A DNA stretch of 64,000 nt. Origin: Khoudiadiopia massiliensis (lineage in GTDB: Bacteria; Bacillota; Clostridia; Tissierellales; Peptoniphilaceae). Under the pieces are notes generated by a model. It saw only the letters and a list, made by a program, of their open reading frames with translations. It did not search any database and was not told the origin of the DNA. The DNA is taken from the NCBI GenBank assembly GCA_900290095.1, contig OKQS01000004.1:55166-119165 (forward strand), written 5' to 3'. Shown here one piece after another: positions 46,688 to 56,460 of the stretch (its first letter is position 1; every line of letters starts with the position of its first letter). Both the position numbers and the translations under genes were made by a program.

Positions 46688-47347
46688 TTATTCTTCTCCA
46701 ACTATTTTGATCCCGCTTGAGGCGCCTAGCCTGTTGTCACCGGCCTCAATCATTTCCATGGCTTCTTCTTTGGTGTGGATACCGCCTGAGGCCTTGACCC
46801 CGGCCCTGTCTTTTACAGTTTCTCTCATAAGTCTTACATCGGCTGCCTTGGCACCTGCCTTTGAAAATCCGGTTGAGGTTTTGACAAAGTCGGCCCCGGC
46901 CTTGACGGCCAGCTCACATGCCCTGATCTTTTCCTGATCAGTCAATAGACAGGTTTCAATAATAACTTTAAGTACCCTGCTTGGACCGCAAGCTTCCTTT
47001 AAAAGCTTTATCTCTTCTTCCACGGTCTTGTCATCTCCATCCTTAAGCCTACCAATGTTTATGACCATGTCTATCTCGTCAGCCCCGTCTTTAAGAGCCT
47101 CCAGGCATTCCGCAAGCTTGGCCCGACTCGACATTGCTCCCAAAGGAAATCCTACTACCGTGCAGGTTTTAATCCCGCTGTCTTTCAATTCACTGTGAAC
47201 AAGGCTTGTCCATGTTGAATTTGTGCAAACCGAGCAAAAAGAGTATTCCTTGGCTTCCCGACATACTCTTATAATATCTTCTTTGCCTGCCTCGGGAGCC
47301 AATATTGTATGGTCAATGTATGAATTGAGGTCAATTCCTTTTGTCAT
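46688..47347 (-). CDS. deoC: Deoxyribose-phosphate aldolase
   Basis: Class I aldolase cleaving 2-deoxyribose 5-phosphate to glyceraldehyde 3-phosphate and acetaldehyde. 219 residues with LNSYIDHTILAPEAG, VCTVVGFPLGA-like (here KTCTVVGFPLGAMSSRAK), the Schiff-base lysine in LKVIIETCLL and VKTSTGFSKAGA. AAGGA precedes the ATG. It begins 40 nt after the pgi terminator, so it probably heads the deoC-cobB-dnaE-pfkA-pyk run. Confidence 0.95.
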   Translation of the reverse strand: MTKGIDLNSYIDHTILAPEAGKEDIIRVCREAKEYSFCSVCTNSTWTSLVHSELKDSGIKTCTVVGFPLGAMSSRAKLAECLEALKDGADEIDMVINIGRLKDGDDKTVEEEIKLLKEACGPSRVLKVIIETCLLTDQEKIRACELAVKAGADFVKTSTGFSKAGAKAADVRLMRETVKDRAGVKASGGIHTKEEAMEMIEAGDNRLGASSGIKIVGEE

Positions 47348-47390
47348 GGTATTATCCTTTTGGTTTCCGGCCCCATGGGCCTTAAAAGAA

Positions 47391-47415
47391 AACAGGGCGG
47401 TCTATCCACCCTGTT
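47391..47415 (-). terminator. Terminator of pgi
   Basis: Hairpin aacaggg (47391-47397) with 47409-47415 plus a two-base inner pair, followed on the minus strand by TTCTTTTAAG. It starts 10 nt after the pgi stop. Confidence 0.75.
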
Positions 47416-47424
47416 CTTGTATTA

Positions 47425-48699
47425 TTAATAACCGGGTTTCCCCAAAAGCTTGTACATATTTGATTTGTAGAACTCAACGCCGGGCTGGTCGAAGGGATTG
47501 ACTCCCAGCATATAGCCCGAGACACCGACTGCAAGCTCATAGAAATATATAAGCCTACCCAACTCCTCGGGGTCCAGTTTGTCCATGGTTATTACTATAT
47601 TAGGGACCTGACCGTCCACATGGGCCGACAGGGTTCCTTTCATAGCGTTATAGTTGACTTCGTGTAGGCCCTTGCCTGCCAAATAATTGAGATTGTCCGC
47701 ATTTTCCTCATCAAAAGGTATTTCAACATCATTTGCGCTTTCTTTAACCCATAGAACCGTTTCAAAGTGATTCTTGGGCCCCTGCTGGATCCACTGTCCC
47801 AGGGAATGTAGGTCTGTGGTATTCTTTACGGAAGCCGGGAAAAGTCCCTTTTCATCCTTGCCTTCACTCTCTCCGTAGAGCTGCTTCCACCACTCCTGGA
47901 AATATGAAAGCTTGGGCTCATAGGTCACCATGATCTCCAAGGCATTGCCGTCATCGTAAAGAGCTTTCCTGATGGCTGCATATTGGAGGGCCGGGTTCTT
48001 GTCAAAGTCCTTTTGCAAGTATTCCTCTCTGGCCTCGGCCGCCCCCTTCATGAGGGAGTCTATGTCTACCCCGGATACGGCTATTGGAAGTAGTCCGACG
48101 GCAGTAAGGACTGTAAAGCGTCCGCCTATGTCATCGGGAACCACAAACTCCTCGTAACCTTCACGGTCAGCCAAGTTTTTCAGGGCTCCTCTTGCCTTGT
48201 CGGTAGTAACATAAATTCTTGACTTGGCCTCTTCCTTTCCCAGCTTTTCTTCAAGCAGGTTCTTAAAAATTCTGAAAGCTATTGCCGGTTCGGTGGTCGT
48301 TCCGGACTTGGAAATTACGTTTATTGAAAACTTTTTATCCTGCAAATATTCTATTAGTTCGCAGCTCTCAAGAGCCGAAAGTTGATTTCCGGCAAAAATT
48401 ATCTCCGGTTTTTGTTTTTTGTATGAGTTGCTGAAGGCTTCAATAACTGCCCTGGCCCCAAGATAGGATCCGCCGATTCCTATTACCAGGAGAACTTCCG
48501 AATCTTCCCTTATTTTCTTTGCCGCCTTCTTAATCCTTGCATACTCCTCCCGGTCATAGTTGACAGGCAGGTCTATCCAACCCAAAAAATCATTTCCGGG
48601 TCCGCTCTTGGAAAGTAAGGTATCAAAGGCTTGTAGGGCCTTGTCTTTTTGACTGTCCAATTCGTTTACATGGGGTGTATACTGCAGATCAAGCTTCAT
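47425..48699 (-). CDS. pgi: Glucose-6-phosphate isomerase
   Basis: Interconverts glucose 6-phosphate and fructose 6-phosphate. 424 residues, short bacterial form: [17 protein letters not shown] near 75, [15 protein letters not shown] near 130, [19 protein letters not shown] near 190 and [28 protein letters not shown] precedes the ATG. Followed by its own terminator. Confidence 0.96.
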   Translation of the reverse strand: MKLDLQYTPHVNELDSQKDKALQAFDTLLSKSGPGNDFLGWIDLPVNYDREEYARIKKAAKKIREDSEVLLVIGIGGSYLGARAVIEAFSNSYKKQKPEIIFAGNQLSALESCELIEYLQDKKFSINVISKSGTTTEPAIAFRIFKNLLEEKLGKEEAKSRIYVTTDKARGALKNLADREGYEEFVVPDDIGGRFTVLTAVGLLPIAVSGVDIDSLMKGAAEAREEYLQKDFDKNPALQYAAIRKALYDDGNALEIMVTYEPKLSYFQEWWKQLYGESEGKDEKGLFPASVKNTTDLHSLGQWIQQGPKNHFETVLWVKESANDVEIPFDEENADNLNYLAGKGLHEVNYNAMKGTLSAHVDGQVPNIVITMDKLDPEELGRLIYFYELAVGVSGYMLGVNPFDQPGVEFYKSNMYKLLGKPGY

Positions 48700-48743
48700 A
48701 TGTCCTCCTTATAAAATACTTTTACGATTTTCCTTAAAATCTT

Positions 48744-49832
48744 CTATTTACAATCCACCATAAGAAGCGCAATGTCATCTTGCTGGGGACCGAATCTGAA
48801 CTCTTCCATGTCTTGGGCCATCAGGTCCAGGAGTCCTTGGGAGTTTTCCTTCATTCTCCTGATTATGGCTTCCTTGCCGAAAGACCGTCCGGCCTTATTT
48901 CTAGCCTCAACGGCTCCATCTGTGTAAAACAAGATCTTGTCGCCCTTGCTGTATTCAAATTTATGTTCAACATATTCATAATCCTTGAAAATCGGGGAAA
49001 TGACCTTGCCCTTGGCCTGCAATTCAAAAACCCCCTTTTTACCCGAGACTATTGGCAGACTGTTATGACCGGCATTTGCGTAGGTCATCAGTGACTCGGA
49101 GCTGTCAAAAAGAGCATAAAAAATTGTGAAGTATTGCCTGTCCCCTGTTGATATTTCGCTGAATTTATCCATAAGGGATCTTAAAACCTTGGCGGGTTGA
49201 CTTATATTTTCATCTCTTAAAATAGACCGCATGGTCTGCCTTACAAACATAGTTAGAATTGATGCCGATATGCCGTGACCCACTACATCTGAAATATATA
49301 GGGCCAACTTACCTCCGCCCATGGGTACCAGGTCAAAAAAATCACCCGACAATCTTTCAGAAGGCATATACCTATATTCAAATCCCAACTTCCCGTATTC
49401 CTTTAATAGAGGGAGCATGTCCTTCTGGATGGATTGGGCGAATTCCATATCCTCCAGCATCTTCTTATTATCCCCGTATATCTCGTAGGTCATTCGGCTT
49501 TTAAGGCTGATATCCCTGAAAACCTGGATAAGGGCTTGTTTTGAATTGTTATATCTTATTGGTGAACTTATGACTGAAAATACCATATCCGCTATGCAAA
49601 ATTCCGTTTCGCTTGAAGCACCTTCCATAAAGCTGTCCCGGGCCTGGTCTATGGGAAAGATCTCCGGTGAGCATATGGCTAAGTCCTGCTCAAACTTAAG
49701 CATAGCTTTATTTTTAAAGAGGACCCTTCCATCTGAATCTATGATTCTCACCATATCTTCCATGGAATCAAAAATATCGGAAGGCCTGTCAAAGCCTAAA
49801 AAATTTTCAGTTTTTTTCAATTCCGTTTGCAT
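48744..49832 (-). CDS. PAS domain plus PP2C (SpoIIE/RsbU-type) serine phosphatase
   Basis: 362 residues. About 20-110 reads as a PAS-like sensor (DIFDSMEDMVRIIDSDGRVL). After a helix (ILEDMEFAQSIQKDMLP-like linker) comes a SpoIIE-type PP2C domain: SGDFFDLVPMGGGKLALYIS, DVVGHGISASI, LFYTDGAVEARN, and a final DDIALLMVD; these aspartates bind the two metals. Such proteins usually control an anti-anti-sigma factor, but no STAS or anti-sigma gene is nearby. Start at ATG 49832 behind AGGAGGAAGCC. Signal and target unknown. Confidence 0.88.
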   Translation of the reverse strand: MQTELKKTENFLGFDRPSDIFDSMEDMVRIIDSDGRVLFKNKAMLKFEQDLAICSPEIFPIDQARDSFMEGASSETEFCIADMVFSVISSPIRYNNSKQALIQVFRDISLKSRMTYEIYGDNKKMLEDMEFAQSIQKDMLPLLKEYGKLGFEYRYMPSERLSGDFFDLVPMGGGKLALYISDVVGHGISASILTMFVRQTMRSILRDENISQPAKVLRSLMDKFSEISTGDRQYFTIFYALFDSSESLMTYANAGHNSLPIVSGKKGVFELQAKGKVISPIFKDYEYVEHKFEYSKGDKILFYTDGAVEARNKAGRSFGKEAIIRRMKENSQGLLDLMAQDMEEFRFGPQQDDIALLMVDCK

Positions 49833-49885
49833 GGCTTCCTCCTGAATCAACACCCTAATTTTACCATATATTTATTGCCTGTTTT

Positions 49886-51025
49886 TTAAAGAAAAGCGGA
49901 GGGATTGGGCCCGTAAAATTGGTAATATGTTGTTTCCAGCCCTCCATTAAAGAGCTTTCTCCTTTTGTCGGCCTTTCTCATCATGTAAGTTTCCAGGTTC
50001 TTAGTCGGACTGATAACATAGGTCGACCAGGTTCTGAGCCTTGAAAAATGTTGGGCAAAATCTTTCAATAGGTTCTCAGACCCATCAATCTCCCCAAGCC
50101 TCTTTCCATATGGGGGATTGGTTATGATGACCCCGAAATTTTCCTTTAAATTGCACTCCCTCATGTCTTTGGGGACAAATGTTATATCCTCGGCAACTCC
50201 GGCTTCATGGGCATTGGCCACCGCTATTTTAATTACAGCAGGGTCAATGTCGAAGCCCATTATCTCCAGCTTTCCCTTCAAGTCTATCCTCTCCAGCCTC
50301 TCCCTGCGGATTTTCTTGAATTCCTTGAGATCTGTCTGAGGCCAGGCCAAAAAAGTGAAATCCCTGTCTAGGCCGGGATCAATATTTCTGGCCTTCCTGG
50401 CAGCTTCTATCAGTATGGTGCCTGAGCCGCAAAAGGGGTCAAGAAGTGGCCGGTCTTTATTCCAAAATGAAAGGTCTATCAGGCCCGAAGCCAGGGTTTC
50501 TTTTATCGGGGCTCCACCCTTATTTTCCCTGTATCCACGCTTAAAAAGGCCATGGCCGCTTGTATCAAGAAGAAGCTGACAATGGTCATTTCTCAGCCTG
50601 AGCCTTATGGGGTATCCCGGTCCATCTTCCTGAAGATAGCTGACTTTGAACTTGTCCCTTAGTCTGTCGACAATGGCCTTCTTTGCGACCGATTGGAGGT
50701 CCCTGACGGACTTGAGCTTTGATGACACTGTCCCCGCTTTTACCGGAAAGGCCCCATTTTTCCCAATTATATTTTCCCACTCTACAGCTTTTACACCTTG
50801 GTATATATCCTCATACTCATGAGCTTCAAATGATGCCAGCTCAAGTTCCACCCTGTCAGCTGCCCTTAGGGCGAGGTTGGCAAGGGCCACATCGTTCATA
50901 TCACCATTAAAAACCAGATGGCCCTGGTCGGTCTTTATTTCCGTGAAGCCAAGCTCCTGCAATTCCCGCCTGACTGTTGATTCCAAGCCGAATGCGGCAC
51001 TTGCATGAATTTTTCCTGAAAACAT
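49886..51025 (-). CDS. THUMP-domain class I SAM-dependent RNA methyltransferase (RlmL/YpsC-like)
   Basis: 379 residues: N-terminal ferredoxin-like/THUMP region (about 1-155), then a Rossmann methyltransferase with DPFCGSGTILIEAA, GFDIDPAVIKIA and the catalytic NPPYGKRLGE. The N-P-P-Y motif with this layout marks N2-guanine methylation of 23S rRNA by RlmL-type enzymes; the exact target here is inferred. Transcribed divergently from the gtrA gene. Confidence 0.9.
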   Translation of the reverse strand: MFSGKIHASAAFGLESTVRRELQELGFTEIKTDQGHLVFNGDMNDVALANLALRAADRVELELASFEAHEYEDIYQGVKAVEWENIIGKNGAFPVKAGTVSSKLKSVRDLQSVAKKAIVDRLRDKFKVSYLQEDGPGYPIRLRLRNDHCQLLLDTSGHGLFKRGYRENKGGAPIKETLASGLIDLSFWNKDRPLLDPFCGSGTILIEAARKARNIDPGLDRDFTFLAWPQTDLKEFKKIRRERLERIDLKGKLEIMGFDIDPAVIKIAVANAHEAGVAEDITFVPKDMRECNLKENFGVIITNPPYGKRLGEIDGSENLLKDFAQHFSRLRTWSTYVISPTKNLETYMMRKADKRRKLFNGGLETTYYQFYGPNPSAFL

Positions 51026-51136
51026 ATATACTCCTTAGCTTTAATAAATAAGCTCTTCCGCCTTAAATCAGCTTTGTGTCTAGGCGTCTATAATATATAA
51101 TTACACTAACATAAGCCATAAAAAAAGGGGATGCGA

Positions 51137-51565
51137 ATGAAAGATTTTTTAAAAAAATTTTTAGATAAAAGTGAAGTCAGGTTTATTATAGTAGGCCTTA
51201 TCAATACCCTTGTGGGTACGGCAATAATGTTTCTTGCTTACAATGCTTTTCATCTGTCCTACTGGCTTTCAAGCTCACTCAACTATATTTTAGCCAGCAT
51301 CCTGAGCTACTTTCTCAATAAATATTTCACATTCAAATCACAGGAGAAATCCTTTATCGAGGTTTTGAGGTTTGCCCTCAACATTGCCATATGCTACCTT
51401 CTTGCCTATGGAGCCGCCCAGCCCCTTGTCAGGCATCTCATGGCCGGCTTTTCCAAGTCCGTCATTGACAATGTCTCCATGATGGTGGGCATGGTCCTAT
51501 TCGTCATATTGAATTATATTGGCCAGAGGTTTTTCGTTTTCAAAGGCCCTGATGGGGCTAATTAA
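51137..51565 (+). CDS. GtrA family membrane protein
   Basis: 142 residues with four membrane segments: FIIVGLINTLVGTAIMFLAY, LSSSLNYILASILSYFLN, ALNIAICYLLAYGAAQ and MMVGMVLFVILNYIGQRFFV. GtrA proteins are thought to flip lipid-linked sugars for cell-surface glycan decoration. I use the second ATG (51137), six bases after AAGGGG; the ATG at 51131 abuts it. TATAAT near 51080 could be its -10. No glycosyltransferase accompanies it. Confidence 0.9.
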   Translation: MKDFLKKFLDKSEVRFIIVGLINTLVGTAIMFLAYNAFHLSYWLSSSLNYILASILSYFLNKYFTFKSQEKSFIEVLRFALNIAICYLLAYGAAQPLVRHLMAGFSKSVIDNVSMMVGMVLFVILNYIGQRFFVFKGPDGAN

Positions 51566-51590
51566 TTCATATCAAAATATATAAAAGTAA

Positions 51591-51616
51591 AGGCCCGCCC
51601 AACTTCGGGCGAGCCT
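51591..51616. terminator. Bidirectional terminator between gtrA and etfA
   Basis: Ten-bp stem with one mismatch (51591-51600 with 51607-51616), 6-nt loop aacttc, U-rich on both flanks. Ends the butyrate operon on the minus strand and the GtrA gene on the plus strand. Confidence 0.8.
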
Positions 51617-51655
51617 CTTCTATTATTATCGAAAGTCTGTTGAACAGGCTTTTAA

Positions 51656-52675
51656 TCAGCTTGCGCTCTTTTCTTCTTTTATCTTCTTGATTTCCTCGGT
51701 AAGCTTTGGAACTACCTTGAAGAGATCTCCCACAATACCCACATCGGCTACGTTGAAGATAGGAGCGTTTGGATCCTTGTTGATGGCTATAATATAGTCG
51801 GATTCTTCCATACCTGCCAGATGCTGGATAGCCCCTGAAATACCGCAAGCTATATAGAGTCCCGGTCTTACAGTTTTACCGGTCTGGCCAACCTGAACAT
51901 CCTTGGGCTGCCAACCTGAGTCTACTGCAGCACGTGAAGCTGATACTTCTCCACCCAAGGCATCAGCCAAGTCTTTAAGAATCTGGAAGTTTTCAGAACC
52001 TGCTACTCCACGTCCGCCTGAAACCAAGACCTTGGCCTGCTGAATATCAACCTTGTTCTTAATTTCATGAACAACATCTTCTATTTCCACATAGCACTTA
52101 TTTTTCTCAAGCTTATAATCGAGCTCAATTATCTGGCCCTTGCGACCCTCTTCACGGATCTTTCTGACCATAACTCCCGGACGAACTGTTGCCATCTGGG
52201 GTCTGAACTCATCACAAAGAATTGTTGCCATGAGGTTGCCGCCAAAGGCAGGACGGGTCATGCGGAAATCTCTTGTTTCCGGATCTATTTCAAGCTTGGT
52301 TGTATCGGCAGTAAGTCCTGTATGGACACGGCCTGCCAGTCTCGGACCCAGGTCACGGCCAATTGCGGTTGCTCCGATCATCATGATTTCCGGCTTATAT
52401 TCTTCTACAATATAGGCCAAAGCTTGTGTATATGGCTCGGTCATATAGTATTTTAAGGCCGGATCGTCCAATAAGATGACCCTGTCCGCACCAAACTCAA
52501 TAAGTTCCTGAGCAAGGCCCTTAATATTCTCGCCCAAAAGTACAGCTGTTACTTCTTCATTCAATTCTTCCGCCAAGTCACAGGCCTTTCCTATCAGTTC
52601 CAAGGAAACCGGAGTGAGCTTCCCCTCAACCTGCTCAGCAAAAGTAAATACTCCTTTATAATCTTTTAAATCCAT
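51656..52675 (-). CDS. etfA: Electron transfer flavoprotein subunit alpha
   Basis: Partner of EtfB and butyryl-CoA dehydrogenase. 339 residues; the C-terminal FAD domain has SGGRGVAGSENFQIL, GQTGKTVRPGLYIACGISGA and IAINKDPNAPIFNVADVGIV, all intact. In Clostridia the Bcd-EtfAB complex couples crotonyl-CoA reduction by NADH to ferredoxin reduction (electron bifurcation). Its place in a complete thl-crt-hbd-bcd-etfBA set supports that role. Last gene of the operon. Confidence 0.96.
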   Translation of the reverse strand: MDLKDYKGVFTFAEQVEGKLTPVSLELIGKACDLAEELNEEVTAVLLGENIKGLAQELIEFGADRVILLDDPALKYYMTEPYTQALAYIVEEYKPEIMMIGATAIGRDLGPRLAGRVHTGLTADTTKLEIDPETRDFRMTRPAFGGNLMATILCDEFRPQMATVRPGVMVRKIREEGRKGQIIELDYKLEKNKCYVEIEDVVHEIKNKVDIQQAKVLVSGGRGVAGSENFQILKDLADALGGEVSASRAAVDSGWQPKDVQVGQTGKTVRPGLYIACGISGAIQHLAGMEESDYIIAINKDPNAPIFNVADVGIVGDLFKVVPKLTEEIKKIKEEKSAS

Positions 52676-52686
52676 AGGTCTCCCCC

Positions 52687-53472
52687 TTATATCAGGTACT
52701 TATCTTGCAGGCGGTCTAAAATAAACTGGACTGACTCATCAGTGTCTTTTTCAATCTTCATTCCAGGCTCTTTAACTGCCTTGGGGAATGATTTGGCTAC
52801 CCTGGTCGGTGAGCCCTTAAGACCTATATTTGAATCTTCTACAGGAACGTCTGCTCTCTGGAGCCACTTTATCTCGCGTTCGTCAAATGCTTCGAAAATT
52901 CCGCCCGGTGTCATATAACGCGGCTTCACTTCTTCAGAAAGTGCTGTGATCAGGCAAGGCATCTTTGCTCTTACTATATGATGGCCGTCGTCATAAATAC
53001 GTTTTGCAACTATTTCATCACCTTCAACCTTTAATTCGGCTGTATAGGAGATATTGGCAATCCCAAGATGCTCAGCCATTTCGGGTCCAACCTGGGCCGT
53101 ATCACCGTCGATAGCCTGGCGTCCGCAAATAACCAGATCATAGTCCAAGGTCTGGATTGCAGCTGCTATTGTTGAAGAAGTTGCCCATGTATCTGCGCCA
53201 CCGAAGGCCCTGTCGGTTATAAGGTAGGCATCATCAGCCCCCATGGCCATGGCTTCATGGAGTACATCTTCTGCCTGTGGCGGTCCCATTGATAAGACCG
53301 TGATTTCTACATCTTTATTTTCATCTTTAATTCTAAGAGCGAACTCTAAAGCTGCCTTATCATCCGGATTCATGATTGAAGGAACACCCTCACGAATCAA
53401 TGTTCCTTTAACAGGATCAATTCTTACCTCATTTGTGTCCGGTACCTGTTTTATACAAACAATAATTTTCAT
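52687..53472 (-). CDS. etfB: Electron transfer flavoprotein subunit beta
   Basis: 261 residues, beginning MKIIVCIKQVPDTNEVRIDP. Contains the family signatures AMAMGADDAYLITDRAFGGAD and VICGRQAIDGDTAQVGPEMA. In bifurcating complexes EtfB carries the flavin that accepts NADH's electrons. I start at the ATG at 53472 (AAGGGGGCAAGG before it), excluding an upstream frame. Eleven nt from bcd and 11 nt from etfA, so the three are tightly linked. Confidence 0.96.
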   Translation of the reverse strand: MKIIVCIKQVPDTNEVRIDPVKGTLIREGVPSIMNPDDKAALEFALRIKDENKDVEITVLSMGPPQAEDVLHEAMAMGADDAYLITDRAFGGADTWATSSTIAAAIQTLDYDLVICGRQAIDGDTAQVGPEMAEHLGIANISYTAELKVEGDEIVAKRIYDDGHHIVRAKMPCLITALSEEVKPRYMTPGGIFEAFDEREIKWLQRADVPVEDSNIGLKGSPTRVAKSFPKAVKEPGMKIEKDTDESVQFILDRLQDKYLI

Positions 53473-53482
53473 CCTTGCCCCC

Positions 53483-54622
53483 TTACTTAATGACGCTTCC
53501 GGCAATTACCATCTCCATAACCTCTGAGGTACCCTCATAGATTTCGGTGATCTTGGCATCGCGGAAGAAACGCTCAACTTCATAGTCGGTCATATATCCA
53601 TATCCGCCCATGAGCTGTATGCATTCAGTTGTAACGGACATTGCTGTTCTGGCTGCGAAAAGCTTGGCCATTGCCGCTTCTGTTGAAAATCTCTTCTGAG
53701 TATCGTGGGCTATAGCAGCTTTATATACTAAATTACGAGCAGCTTCAATCTGTGTTGCCATATCTGCTACCTTGAACTGAGTGTTTTGGAATTTTGACAG
53801 GGCACGTCCGAACTGTTTACGTTCCTGAATATACTCTACGCAGCGGTCCAAGGCTCCTTCAGCAATGCCAAGAGCCTGAGATGCTATTCCTATACGGCCG
53901 CTGTCAAGTGTCTGCATGGCGGCCTGGAAGCCCTTGTTTTCGCGTCCAAGCATATTCTCTTTCGGAATTCTGCAATCTGTGAAAATCAGCTCGCGGGTTG
54001 ATGAAGCATGGATTCCAAGCTTCTTCTCTGCAGGGCCGAAATCGAATCCCGGTGTTCCTTTTTCAACAATAAACGCTGTCAGGCCTCTTTGACCCAAGCT
54101 TATATCTGTCATGGCAATAACACAGTAAATGTCTGCCGGACCTGCGTTGGTAATAAAGATCTTGCTGCCGTTGAGAACATATTCATCCCCGTCCAACATT
54201 GCTGTGGTCTTTACTCCACCTGCATCTGTTCCTGCTCCCGGTTCTGTCAATGCGAAAGCTCCAAGCTTTTCTCCGCTTGCCAAGGGGCGCAAGTATTTTT
54301 CTTTTTGTTCCGGTGTTCCGAATTGGTTTATCATTCCTGCACCAAGTGAAGTGTGGGCTGAAACTATAACTGATGTTGATCCGCAGTGTTTAGCCAATTC
54401 TTCAACGCAAAGCGCATATGTAAGATAGTCACAACCCTGTCCGCCATATTCTTTTGCAAAAGGAATCCCCAAGAAACCGTACTTCTGCATTTTCTTTACT
54501 GTTTCTTCCGGGAATTCATGGCTTTCGTCAATGTCCTGTGCGATAGGCTTTACTTCATTTTCAGCAAAATCCTGAAAAAGCTGTCGAGCCATCTCATGTT
54601 TCTTATCTAAAACAAAATCCAT
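53483..54622 (-). CDS. bcd: Butyryl-CoA dehydrogenase (acyl-CoA dehydrogenase)
   Basis: Reduces crotonyl-CoA to butyryl-CoA. 379 residues with FALTEPGAGTDAGGVKTTA for FAD/substrate, FITNAGPADIYCVIA, the QLMGGYGYM region and the catalytic glutamate in EIYEGTSEV. It is adjacent to etfBA, as in bifurcating complexes. A strong hairpin precedes it within the operon (54695-54716). Confidence 0.95.
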   Translation of the reverse strand: MDFVLDKKHEMARQLFQDFAENEVKPIAQDIDESHEFPEETVKKMQKYGFLGIPFAKEYGGQGCDYLTYALCVEELAKHCGSTSVIVSAHTSLGAGMINQFGTPEQKEKYLRPLASGEKLGAFALTEPGAGTDAGGVKTTAMLDGDEYVLNGSKIFITNAGPADIYCVIAMTDISLGQRGLTAFIVEKGTPGFDFGPAEKKLGIHASSTRELIFTDCRIPKENMLGRENKGFQAAMQTLDSGRIGIASQALGIAEGALDRCVEYIQERKQFGRALSKFQNTQFKVADMATQIEAARNLVYKAAIAHDTQKRFSTEAAMAKLFAARTAMSVTTECIQLMGGYGYMTDYEVERFFRDAKITEIYEGTSEVMEMVIAGSVIK

Positions 54623-54694
54623 AAGCTACTCCTATTTTTAATCATCCTGATCCTAAAGATACTTAATTTACCGCTATGAAATCATATTTTAAAC

Positions 54695-54716
54695 GGGGGC
54701 CTGGAAGCAGGCCCCC
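54695..54716 (-). terminator. Intercistronic hairpin between hbd and bcd
   Basis: Perfect 9-bp GC-rich stem gggggcctg (54695-54703 with 54708-54716), loop of four. On the minus strand it is followed by GTTTAAAAT, a weak U-run. It could be a partial terminator or an mRNA processing/stability element. Confidence 0.6.
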
Positions 54717-54732
54717 ATGACCTCAAAATCTA

Positions 54733-55569
54733 TTACTTGCTGTAGTCGTAGAAACCGATTCCGGTCTTCCTTCCCAGTCTTCCGCCACGGACCATCTTCT
54801 TCAGAAGTGGAGCCGGACGATACTTGGGATCGCCAAACTCGTTGTACAGAACTTCCATAATGGCAAGAACAACATCAAGCCCTACAAGATCACCCAGTTC
54901 CAGGGGGCCCATCGGGTGGTTGCAGCCAAGTTTCATGGCTGTGTCAATATCTTCAGCACTTGCCAAGCCGTCTGCAAAGATGCAAATTCCTTCGTTTATA
55001 TAAGGAATTAATATTCTGTTGACTACAAATCCCGGTCCCTCTTTAACCAAAACCGGAGTCTTGCCGATCTCTTCAGAAAGTTTCATTATCTTATCAATAG
55101 TGTCCTGTGGAGTGTTAAGTCCCGGAATTACCTCAACAAGCTTCATAACCGGAGCCGGATTGAAGAAGTGCATACCTATAAGAGGTCTGCTCAGGCCCTG
55201 GCCGATCTCGGTAACTGACAATGAAGATGTGTTTGTTGCAAAAATGGTTTCTTTCTTGCAGGCCTCATCAAGCTTCTTGAAGGTTTCCTTTTTTATTGCC
55301 ATGTTTTCTATGGCAGCTTCAATGATCAGGTCACAATCCGTCAAGCTGTCGTTAAGGCATGGAGTTATGCGGTCAAGGATAGCATCAGCATCAGCCTGGT
55401 CCATCTTACCCTTAGCAACTCTCCTCTCAAAGCCCTTTTTGATCTTGTTCTTCCCGCCCTCAGAAAATTCCATTTTAATGTCTGAAAGCATTACCTCGTG
55501 CCCTTTTTGTGCAAAAGCCTGGCCAATTCCGCTTCCCATTGTGCCGGCACCAACTACACCTATTTTCAT
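54733..55569 (-). CDS. hbd: 3-hydroxybutyryl-CoA dehydrogenase
   Basis: Reduces acetoacetyl-CoA to 3-hydroxybutyryl-CoA. 278 residues: NAD fold [17 protein letters not shown], catalytic histidine region [34 protein letters not shown] and the C-terminal [11 protein letters not shown]. Flanked on both sides by strong hairpins, unlike the other genes in the operon. Confidence 0.96.
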   Translation of the reverse strand: MKIGVVGAGTMGSGIGQAFAQKGHEVMLSDIKMEFSEGGKNKIKKGFERRVAKGKMDQADADAILDRITPCLNDSLTDCDLIIEAAIENMAIKKETFKKLDEACKKETIFATNTSSLSVTEIGQGLSRPLIGMHFFNPAPVMKLVEVIPGLNTPQDTIDKIMKLSEEIGKTPVLVKEGPGFVVNRILIPYINEGICIFADGLASAEDIDTAMKLGCNHPMGPLELGDLVGLDVVLAIMEVLYNEFGDPKYRPAPLLKKMVRGGRLGRKTGIGFYDYSK

Positions 55570-55589
55570 GGATACTCCTTTCTTAAATC

Positions 55590-55614
55590 AGGGCCTATGT
55601 TTCCCATAGGCCCT
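55590..55614 (-). terminator. Intercistronic hairpin between crt and hbd
   Basis: Ten-bp stem agggcctatg (55590-55599 with 55605-55614), 5-nt loop. On the minus strand the following bases are GATTTAAG, not a good U-run, so a stability or processing role is as likely as termination. Confidence 0.55.
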
Positions 55615-55652
55615 TGATAAAAGCTCTCTTAATATATTGATTACAATCCGGA

Positions 55653-56432
55653 CTAACGGTTTTTAAAGTTCTTTTCTTTTCTCTTTTCGAGGAAAGCCGA
55701 CATTCCTTCTTTTTGATCCTCAGTTTCAAAGCAGGCTGAGAAATATCTGGCTTCAATCTCCGCCCCTTCAGCCATGGGCTTGTCAAAGCCCTCGTTTACC
55801 GCAGCTTTTGTATACTCCACGGCAATCGGTGCATTGGCAGCTATTCTCTTAGCCGTCTTCATGGCTACATCCATCAGTTCTTCCTGGGACACGACCTTGC
55901 TCACCAGGCCGATCTCAAGGGCTTCTTCAGCCTTGATGTTTGTAGCTGCTAATAGGATTTCCTTGGCCTTTGACTGGGATCCGATAACCTTTGCCAAGCG
56001 CTGGGTTCCTCCGAATCCCGGAGTAATGCCCAGACCGACTTCAGGCTGGCCGAATAAGGCATTGTCTGAACAATAACGTATATCACATGACATTGCCAGT
56101 TCATTGCCGCCGCCAAGTGCAAAACCGTTGATTGCTGCGATAACAGGTCTCGGGAAGGTCTCTATTTTGCGGAAAACCCTGTTTCCCTTTTCACAGAAGA
56201 GCTTGCCGCCCCTGCCGTCCAGATCTTTCATCTCTGCAATATCAGCACCGGCCACGAAGGACTTGTCGCCGCTTCCTGTAATGATAACAGCTCTGACTTC
56301 ATCTAAATCAATAGAGTCAAAGCACTCTTCTATTTCACCTAAAAGCTGGGAATTTAAAGCATTCAAAGCCTTCGGTCTGTCAATGGTGACAATTGCCACT
56401 GAGTCTTCAACTTTATATTTTATGTTTTCCAT
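55653..56432 (-). CDS. crt: 3-hydroxybutyryl-CoA dehydratase (crotonase)
   Basis: Dehydrates 3-hydroxybutyryl-CoA to crotonyl-CoA. 259 residues from the ATG at 56432 (AGGTGG upstream): MENIKYKVEDSVAIVTIDRP. The oxyanion hole segments FVAGADIAEMKDL and NGFALGGGNELAMSCDIRY with catalytic glutamates (GQPEVGLGITPGFGGTQRL) are intact. A longer upstream frame overlaps thlA and is not used. Second gene of the operon. Confidence 0.95.
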   Translation of the reverse strand: MENIKYKVEDSVAIVTIDRPKALNALNSQLLGEIEECFDSIDLDEVRAVIITGSGDKSFVAGADIAEMKDLDGRGGKLFCEKGNRVFRKIETFPRPVIAAINGFALGGGNELAMSCDIRYCSDNALFGQPEVGLGITPGFGGTQRLAKVIGSQSKAKEILLAATNIKAEEALEIGLVSKVVSQEELMDVAMKTAKRIAANAPIAVEYTKAAVNEGFDKPMAEGAEIEARYFSACFETEDQKEGMSAFLEKRKEKNFKNR

Positions 56433-56460
56433 AAACCACCTAACTTTATTTTCTAAATAA

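Noticed and set aside
52067..52456. 129-codon plus-strand frame over etfA
   Set aside because: Antisense shadow; the etfA reading has full family motifs.
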